Assembly (NCBI GenBank): GCA_026315105.1
Contig: CM048744.1
Location: 344,623,668-344,687,667, forward strand
DNA from: Locusta migratoria
Taxonomy: Eukaryota > Arthropoda > Insecta > Orthoptera > Acrididae
Direction: 5' to 3'
DNA length: 64,000 nt
A program made the position numbers and the translations under genes. Each line of letters begins with the position of its first letter. Position 1 is the stretch's first letter. Below the pieces are notes generated by a model. It had not been told where the DNA came from, ran no database searches, and was given only the letters and a program-made list of their open reading frames with translations. Of this stretch, positions 56,974 through 64,000 are shown in pieces.

Positions 56974-57008
56974 GACCGGTTCCGGGCGCTTGAGTGCCCT
57001 TCTTCTGG
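56974..57008 (-). ncRNA. Hammerhead-core-like stem-loop
   Basis: Minus strand: CCAGAAGAAGGGCACTCAAG followed by CGCCCGGAACCGG. The stem GGGC/GCCC pairs. Box 1 is CAGAAGAA instead of CTGAAGAT and box 2 is GGAAC instead of GAAAC, so it is more diverged than the others. Confidence 0.35.
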
Positions 57009-57488
57009 TCTATTTAATTATTGTTGCTTAATGAATGTAGCTACATGCTATTAGGAGAATCAACACTGAGTGCATCCAAATTCTGAGATGATGGACCAGT
57101 AGAGTGGATAGTTTTCTAAGGTATTGTGTGGCATACAGTTCACGTTTACAGTTGGCTTGTTGTATTATGGATCCAAGTGTGTTATTTCAGCCAGGTGCTG
57201 AGAGGAGAGAGTATTTTAGAGAGAGAGAGAGGAGCTGTTAGGAGAGGTGGTTACACGCGGTTGAAGGACAAGATGGGTGAGAGCTAAGGACTGTTGCATC
57301 TCTGAGGAGAATTTCCATCATTAACTGAATAAATAGAAAGTTGCTAGAGCAAATATCAGTAGGATATGATGAGAGATATTTACAAGGAAAATGGTTAGGT
57401 CATCAATTAATAAATTAACTGTACATAAATGAGTAAATCAGTTAATATCTAAATACTTTATGGGCTACAGTCTCGCTCAGCGACATGA
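57009..57488. other. Unassigned sequence
   Basis: A short GA-rich stretch near 57215-57240; nothing else recognised. Confidence 0.3.
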
Positions 57489-57496
57489 GAAGCGTC

Positions 57497-59053
57497 CAGT
57501 GGCGGCTACTCCTTAAGGACTCTGGGGCGGCGCCCTCCCAAAAATATCCAACACGGAATACGTACCAATCGTTCATCACAAATCGACTCGAATAATTTTC
57601 ATGTAGCAGCAACCCGTGTAAGCGAATGATCAATGTTTTTAGACTAGGTAGTCTGCCAGCCAGGGTCAGCGAATGTTTTCAGAATGGGCTGACTGTAGGA
57701 CTCTACGCGATCCGTCCGCGCCGTGTAAAGGCTGGCAACGGGCGCTGGAGTGAGTGGGGGTACTGGGGGTAGGGTGGGGGTAGTATGCTGAAACGGGCCG
57801 CTTAGGACGGCGTCCGCGCCAAGGGCGCGAAATATACAAAGGCGCACCGCCACCGGTCAGGCAGTTTCTAACAGGTGAAGTGCGTGTGATACTTGTGTCG
57901 TTGGTGCGTGTTATTGCGTAACTGTTTTTCTAGTTACCTGCTTAAAATGAATAATATAAATAGCGTAAACTAAATTTTTTTTAAATTTGGTAGTCAAAAA
58001 TTGACTTGAGGGAAAGTTGGAATTAAAAAGGTTAGGACCACCGAGACCTGATTTGAACATTGAGCAGCCACAAAATGAGTGCAAAAGCAAAAGTAGTCCC
58101 ACTAAGACATTTAATCCTGCTTTATATAAACAAGCAGACTGGCTTTGTGGATGTGAAATAAGAGATGCTTTCTTCTGCTACATGTGTCTGATAATGAATG
58201 TTGCGGGACATCCTTGGTCCACAGATGGGGTAACACATATTAAACATTTAGCTGATGAAGTTAAAAGAAAAACATAAATTAAGTGAACTTCACATAAACA
58301 GTAACATCGAATTCGTTGTGCTTGGCAAAGTCGATATTAGACGTCAGCTAAATACAGCTTATAGGAGGATAAAGAATAAAGAAGATGTTTCTAAGAATCG
58401 TTACATCCTTAGCAAGTTGATCGACTGTATCAAGTTCTGTGGGAAATTTGAACTTGCGCTAAGGGGACATGACGAAACAGATGCGAAAACTGTTGCAAAG
58501 GAAGTTTGTGACCTTGTTATGGCTAACATTAATGAGCATTTCGCATTTATCAATCACTTGTCTACAAACATATTAATTAAGGTAAGAACGTTATTTTGAT
58601 TTTATATCATACCAATGGTAGGCTATGAAAACTTCGTTACTACATTTGTTGGTGACAGTCTTCTAATTACAGTAACATATTATGTTTGTCGCTCACAAGC
58701 ATTTGTGTTCTCTGAACACTTACTTATATAGTTACACATGCATCGTATTTACTTCTTACCACTTTATATTATTTTAAGGTACAGTTTTTGGGTATCTTGT
58801 GAAATCTAATAAAATTGAGTTACGAGGTTTTAATTACCTGCAGAAAATATTAAAGACTACATATTTGTGCGTAAATTTGTTCGTATTTTGGTATAAGAGG
58901 AAAAAGTCGTGTTAGCTGGAGGATTACATAACTATCTAATAAAATTAATGCTATATCCTCCCCGTTCAAGAAATGTTCTGAAGGGACAAAATGTGGTGTA
59001 CAATTGAAGAGACATGCCGCCCCTCCTAATAAACAGCCCACCAGCCGCCACTG
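57497..59053 (+). mobile_element. hAT transposon 2 with exact 8 bp target duplication
   Basis: Left end CAGTGGCGGCTACTCC, right end complementary (CCAGCCGCCACTG), flanked by GAAGCGTC at 57489-57496 and 59054-59061. CAGTGGCGGCT termini with an 8 bp duplication are diagnostic of hAT. The length is 1557 bp. The coding part covers only the N-terminal region of a transposase, so it is non-autonomous. Confidence 0.95.
58023..58599 (+). pseudogene. hAT transposase N-terminal part (TTF-type zinc finger), truncated
   Basis: Frame 1 (about 58023-58277): KRLGPPRPDLNIEQPQ, FNPALYKQADWLCGCEIRDA then FFCYMCLIMN...GHPWSTDGVTHIKHL, the TTF zinc-finger pattern found in ZMYM-like/DUF4371 hAT proteins. Frame 2 (58255-58599): VDIRRQLNTAYRRIKNKE, KNRYILSKLIDCIKFCGKFE then LALRGHDET, the conserved stretch after the finger. 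One shift near 58270 separates them. The frame runs into AAGGTAAGA near 58578, a possible splice donor. RNase H-like core and C-terminal dimerisation region absent. Confidence 0.8.
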
Positions 59054-59069
59054 GAAGCGTCTCGGTGCG

Positions 59070-59670
59070 TCCGTAGCAGCGTTAGGTTGGCAATGTATGA
59101 TCTGTACGAAACAGTACCGACTGTGACAGTACTGCAGTTTGTTTTAACCTTCCTTTTACGAGGCCAATTACTTTTACTGAGTGGACAGGAGTACATCGAA
59201 AAATATTATTATTTTTACGAATATGTCATGATTTTCAAGGTTGTGGTTAGGCAGGAACCTAAGGGTACCGCTTCAATTGATGTGAGCGAATGTTATGATT
59301 TTTACAAACATGTCGTGATTGTAACGGATGTGGTTAGGCAGGAATCGAAGAGTACAGATTAAATTGTTGCTTTCGTTCTACCAAATTATGACATTTAAAA
59401 AATCATAGTAATTCGTATCATTTTAGAGATAGTTGTTACGTAAATCGAAATGCGTATGCCTAATTGTTACTTCTGAACAGAAAGACATTGCATGTGGAGA
59501 AGCGTAGTATTATAATGTGCAATGTTCTACATTCCAATGCTGGGATTCGAAAATAAAATCACAGAAAAGTGATGTTAACACATTCATTTTCACATCTTGT
59601 AAGCATTGTGTGCCGCCATTCATCCCAGTATTCACAGCGACTGTTGCCAACACTAGCGCAGTACGTCATG
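59070..59670. repeat. Repeat with inverted ends CAGCGTTAG.GTTGGCAA, related to repeat D
   Basis: CGTAGCAGCGTTAGGTTGGC near 59073 is an imperfect inverted match to GTTGCCAACACTAGCGCAGT near 59643. Inside, GGTTAGGCAGGAACCTAAG and TGTGGTTAGGCAGGAATCGA form a tandem duplication (period about 85 bp). These lines and TTCTACCAAATTA at 59376 link it to 5130-5420 and the Merlin flank. Perhaps a non-autonomous Merlin-type element; not proven. Confidence 0.4.
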
Positions 59671-60105
59671 TAAGTACATTAGGCCATGCCGCCGGTCGAG
59701 ACTTTTACCTACTTTATGTAATTACATAAATTCCTTTAGATTATTTAATATGGGCATTTTATTCTCGTTGATCCTTGTAGAATGTTAGCAAAGTTAGAAA
59801 GAATGTCTGTAATTAATTAAAGTAATGTTATTCGTCTTGTCAGTTCATGTCATTTTACATGTTTGTCTATCATGAAGTAAAGATACTATTGATTCTGTTA
59901 CATATAATATCTCAGCAATGTATATAAAAACATTCGATTTATGTATGATTATTTGAGTTTTCAACTTTTAATTGTATTTTAAATTGTGATTATTGTAAAC
60001 AATGTCTCTGATAAAATGATTTCCAATCCATGGTGTACAACAGCAATCAGTTAGAATAAATATTCTTTCAAACCGTCTTGATTGCAAATTTTTTTATTAG
60101 TTAAT
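59671..60105. other. Unassigned AT-rich sequence
   Basis: Nothing recognised. Confidence 0.3.
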
Positions 60106-60138
60106 GACGCGTTTCGCCCTTTAGCAGGGCATCTTCAG
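60106..60138 (-). ncRNA. Hammerhead-core-like stem-loop
   Basis: Minus strand: CTGAAGATGCCCTGCTAAAG followed by GGCGAAACGCGTC. The stem GCCCT/AGGGC is perfect. Best preserved of the set; one extra T between CTGAAGA and the stem relative to a canonical core. An inverted repeat follows directly (60157-60348), as in the insertion at 19504. Confidence 0.45.
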
Positions 60139-60156
60139 ATTATAATGCACTCTCCG

Positions 60157-60348
60157 TGGTGTCACACCGTAAGTTGTTATTGCGGTATTTCTATTTTTCT
60201 GGAATGGTTTTTTTTTCTCCTTGTGGCCCTTAATAAAAGCGCTTATAATGTGTCATCAGAGACCACCGCTTCTATTAAGGGCCACAAGGAAATAAAAAAC
60301 ATTCCAGAAAAATAGAAACACTGCAATAACAACTTATGGTGTCACATC
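60157..60348. repeat. Inverted repeat with ~82 bp arms
   Basis: Arms about 60161-60242 and 60265-60347 share ATTTCTATTTTTCTGGAATG and CTTGTGGCCCTTAATA in opposite orientation with few mismatches. Possibly part of a Penelope-type foldback together with the motif at 60106. Confidence 0.8.
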
Positions 60349-61531
60349 ACATTGTTTAATTATTTATATGTATTTGTTACTTTGGACATGTCTGAATAAC
60401 AGACATCATATGTATGCCTGTATACTTGCCTTGACCGGTAGAAGACAATTTCAGTAGTCCCTTGTGGGAATACAGGCAAAGTTGTCAGAAAAAAGGAAGA
60501 ACAGATGGGCTAGACTGAGAATTTGCACAGGATGGGAAGCATATCTAGGTAGCCTCATAGCTACAGTGATAACTGGCTCAAAGTGGGAAATACTGGTTAG
60601 AGTCCTAGTTCAGCACAATTTTTCAGCCACCACTTCTCATTGGATTTTGACAACCTGTAGCAGCCAATATGTCAAATTCCTTCAGTAGCATATATAAGAG
60701 GGGAGGGGGGGCAGGGATCCTGCCCTCTCCCCCACCCCTGAAATAATGAATAGAAAAATGTAAGTACAGTATCAGAATTATTTTAATCAATGATACATGA
60801 AGGCTTTGCTATGGTAGACAGTTATACTTGCATGTATTAGTGAGGGGACTGGGGTGTTACTGGTGTGGAGTTCATGCCAGTATTTTTAATAGTTATATTT
60901 TTTATGATTCATTGTCAATAATTTTAAAAAATCTTGATCTCATTGAAGTAAAAGGAGCTCCAGCACAAATTATCCTCTCAAAAATGATCACAGAAACTGC
61001 TCCAAAGTATCTTGAGGTGTCTACTTAAAATTACTTATCTTTACATTATACTTGTGCACCAACCCCTCCAAATATTTGTATATTCACCACTGAATTTGCT
61101 ACTTCATAAATATAATCTGAAAGAATAGACACCATTTTATATAATAATCATATTTGTGGATGTCATGTTAAGAATTACAGCCTAAAAACATCATCTCATT
61201 GGCCATAGACAGGCAGTGGATGTCACTTAAGTCCTTGGAATACCTTGATGAGTGTACACTGTTATGTTGTCTTCTACTGATATTAGCAAGTGCTTGTGCT
61301 TTTCTCCATTTGACACAATTTCCATACCATAAAAGTGAGAATCAGTGTTTGACCACTTTATAATTAAATCTTAATCCATTTCTGTGTCCTCATCTCACAA
61401 AGATGTACGGTATTCTGAGTAAATGTAAAATTTAACTTTTCTATTGCACAGTGGTGCACCAATTAAACCAGACCAGAAACCACTTTAGGGAATGATAATT
61501 CTTCAAGTTCTGGCTGATGCTGCAACAACAG
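60349..61531. other. Unassigned sequence
   Basis: No gene recognised in about 1.2 kb. Frames of 74 and 66 residues have no motif. Confidence 0.3.
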
Positions 61532-61533
61532 GC

Positions 61534-61722
61534 TGTGACAGAGTGACCGAGCATATGCTCCGATGGAAGAGGCTGTTCCCCATTGGGGGTTCGAATCCCC
61601 CCTCAGGCGTGAATGTTTGTGCTGTCTTTAGTATAAGGTAGTTTATAAGTAGTTTGTAAGTTTAGGGACTGATGACCCTGCAGTTAAGTCTCATAAGCTT
61701 TACAAACATTTGAACATTTTGG
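61534..61722 (+). mobile_element. SINE-A copy 14
   Basis: Plus-strand copy with B box GGGGGTTCGAATCCCCCC, head start degenerate (TGTGACAGAGTGACCGAGCA), body GGGACTGATGACCCTGCAGT and end ACATTTGAACATTTTGG. A short AACAACA occurs on both sides and may be the target duplication. Confidence 0.9.
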
Positions 61723-62821
61723 AACAACAAGAAAAAGTTCTACATAAACAGCTATCAGCCCACTGATGATGCAAATGGCCATTAGGCTGAAGCTATGTTC
61801 TGACCCAGAGGTATGGCAGAGAATGCTGATGAGTTCATAAATCCAGCCATAAAGCAATCTACCGTGGTGAAGTCTGTCACAGCTTTCGACTGCAAAACTG
61901 TTCAGACTTCTGAGCCTTGATTCTACTTACATACATTGAGCCAGCTGTAATGCAAGAAATGTGATGTGCTGCCTTCCCAGTCTGCTGCACTTAGCCATAG
62001 TGAACTGCAACCCTCACATCTGTTGTTGATATAACTTACGGACAGCTACCTTAGTTTGCTATGAGCTGTAAGTGATGATGTTTGGTACATCACCTGTCTC
62101 TTGTATTTAGGATGCCCCCATCTATCATCTGTGAGCAAATGCTACCACTCTCACTTTGTCCCAAGCTTGTGACCCTGTAATATCAACTATATGTAGTGCA
62201 GGACTGTTATAGATTACCCAAGCAACAAGAGCGCCATGGCAAAACAGCCTGGAAACTGGTGGGCATTCCACCACATGGTCCAAGTTTATACCTCAATGTG
62301 TCACATACTCTGTATAGTTCTGTAGATTACATGCAAAGTGGTGATGGAGTTAGTCACCTCAAGTGTTGTAGAAATGACTCATCAAGATATTCCAAGAACT
62401 GTTTGCAACTAGTTTTGTTGAGGCTATTTAATTTTTTATTAATTAATTAATTTATAGATTGATTTGTACTCCAAGGTTCAAATGAGTTTTTACAAGTGTC
62501 AAGTTTTATACATATGTATGAGACGAAGAATTTGGTGACCATATATGATGCTCAAAGGTTGTGTCAATCAATTTGTCCCACTTCAAATGAATGCTGTATT
62601 TTGTTATGAGACTCAATACTCATTGCCACTCAGTAGGGAGTAGTGATATTCATGAGTAGATATTGTTATGCTATGGTAAACTGCAATAAATGTAATGTAG
62701 TAGTTCATTTAAGTGTCTGCATTGTCATTTTCGGTTTCTCTCTTTTTCTGTGTCAGGGATCCATCCATCTTGTTGTCAGTTCCAAAGGTTGTTTTTATTA
62801 TTTATTTATTTATTTATTTCA
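61723..62821. other. Mostly unassigned; degenerate hammerhead-like box at 61762
   Basis: CTGATGATGCAAATGGCC ... GGCTGAAGC (61762-61793) has the box-stem-box order but GAAGC in place of GAAAC. No coding sequence recognised; the 84-residue frame at 62196 has no motif. Confidence 0.3.
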
Positions 62822-63455
62822 TATACCATAAATCCATGTTGTGATAGATCACACGGATATGGAATGAGTCATGTTTACAAATGATTACAAAATACAGAGA
62901 TTCAATAAACATTTACACATGACAGGCATGTATCATAAAGTGGTGCATAATGTTAGAGGTAGAACTAGACAAAAAATTAGAAATGTATAGGTTAAATAAC
63001 ATAAAACAATGGTGGAGAAAGAAAAATAGTACACTGTCTTCTTTAAATGGGTAAGATGCATAGTACAGTAATCATATTAAAACAGAGAGTCAATAACAGT
63101 AATAAATATGGCAATACAAAATTTACAAAAACAATTATTATTTTGTCTGCATATACTCATCAGAGAGTAAAATGACTTTTCTACAAGGTATTGTTTCAGT
63201 TTGCATTTAAATGTAGGCAGGAGATTAATATGTACTTTGATTTCTGCTGGGTGATTATTGAAAATCTTTGTGGCAAAATAATGAACACCTTTTTGTACAA
63301 GAAAGGGAAGAAGTGTATATTTTGTCAGCTTCCGCTTCCCAGTTAGACGAGAGCACTTAAATTGACTGCAAAACAATGAATGCAGATATCACAGCTTGAA
63401 TAGAGAGTAATGTAAAAGTATGGGCTCCAAAATCTTGTGAAAGAGTGGGGTCTGA
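62822..63455 (-). pseudogene. LINE-C-like 3' end, truncated
   Basis: The minus strand encodes KGVHYFATKIFNNHPAEIKV then FKCKLKQYLVEKSFYSL, the far C-terminus of a jockey-like ORF2 (compare 16380-16560 and the end of the copy at 10.9-12.4 kb). The 3' UTR runs to about 62822 (ATTCCATATCCGTGTGATCT on the minus strand). 5'-truncated. Confidence 0.75.
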
Positions 63456-63689
63456 ATTAATTGGGTGCTGTATGAAATCAAATAATTGTGTGGTGAGCAA
63501 CATGTGAGATACTGGTTAAGGTGAAGTAGTATCTATGCCATTGAGTGATAATCATTGTTGTGAGGCTGTAGAGCTTTGGCCAGATGTCCAAAGAAATACA
63601 TCTGCCACTGATTTTTACATCCTCCAGAGTGGAATTGAAGACTATTACACGACTTTTGACAATAAAGTTTGGTGAATAGTCCTGTAACA

Positions 63690-64000
63690 TTAAGGTAGAT
63701 GAACTATTTTCTTCAAAATAGTGATCTCCCATAACAATGCACTGCTGAGCTCTTGAAATACATGTCCTTGAAACTTTGTACAAAGTCTTCCATTGGGATG
63801 GTGTTTAAAAGGTTAGTCACATTTTGCTGGATGTCAGGAATATTGTCAAACCTCTTTTCTTTCAAAGCAGGTTTGAATAAAGGGAAAAGGAAGAAGTCTG
63901 GAGGATTGAGATCCTGTGAGTATGGTGGGTGTACTAAATTTCACCATTATCTTTTTTGCCAGGAACTGTTTGATGTAGTGACTGAGTATGGGTAGCATTG
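63690..64000 (-). pseudogene. Mariner 5 transposase C-terminus, cut by the window edge
   Basis: Minus-strand reading with at least one stop: WWNLVHPPYSQDLNPPDFFL then FPLFKPALKEKRFDNIPDIQ then NTIPMEDFVQSF. This matches the HPPYSPDLAPCDFFLFPKLK...RF block of mariner transposases, with SPDL as SQDL. The upstream catalytic blocks lie beyond the right edge. Confidence 0.7.

Overview
The window looks like intergenic or intronic DNA from a large, repeat-rich insect genome, most likely an orthopteran or a close polyneopteran relative. The basis is about fourteen copies of a roughly 200 bp tRNA-derived SINE, a craniofacial-development-protein-2-like RTE LINE, jockey/CR1-like LINE fragments, mariner, piggyBac, hAT, pogo and Merlin remnants, long A/T homopolymers and a very low density of coding sequence. 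The species call is inference. I found no convincing host protein-coding gene, no true tRNA or rRNA gene and no CRISPR array.

Layout. 0-10 kb: a foldback palindrome at the left edge, LINE fragments, a Penelope-like retroelement with its GIY-YIG remnant, SINEs, a 327 bp tandem repeat and a piggyBac element with both TTAA flanks. 10-20 kb: a TA-rich palindrome, a LINE split by a TTAA-flanked element, a hAT remnant, LINE reverse transcriptase remnants and a mariner carrying a foldback insertion with a 12 bp target duplication. 20-34 kb: a transposon with about 100 bp inverted repeats, a LINE fragment triplicated in tandem (366 bp unit), a pogo-like transposase split by a LINE, a 1.17 kb tandem duplication, and a 2.2 kb inverted-repeat element whose end motif recurs inside it. 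34-47 kb: SINEs with clear target duplications, LINE fragments, an internally deleted IS630/mariner-type element with both long ends, and a second piggyBac nested in a mariner. 47-51.3 kb: a nearly full-length RTE LINE with an open 597-residue reverse transcriptase. 51-64 kb: an uninterrupted 340-residue Merlin transposase frame, a hAT element with an exact 8 bp target duplication, more SINEs, a LINE 3' part and a mariner at the right edge.

Most of the window can be read as layers of insertion, with several exact target-site duplications. The observations I rate highest are: (1) a recurring stem-loop resembling the hammerhead-ribozyme core, at Penelope-type sites, whose stems differ in sequence but still pair; (2) the Merlin frame, uninterrupted but with its second catalytic Asp changed to Tyr; (3) precise TTAA-flanked insertions, one of which restores a LINE reading frame when removed; (4) the 29.5-31.7 kb element with repeated subterminal motifs. 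All assignments come from reading the sequence; no database search was run.
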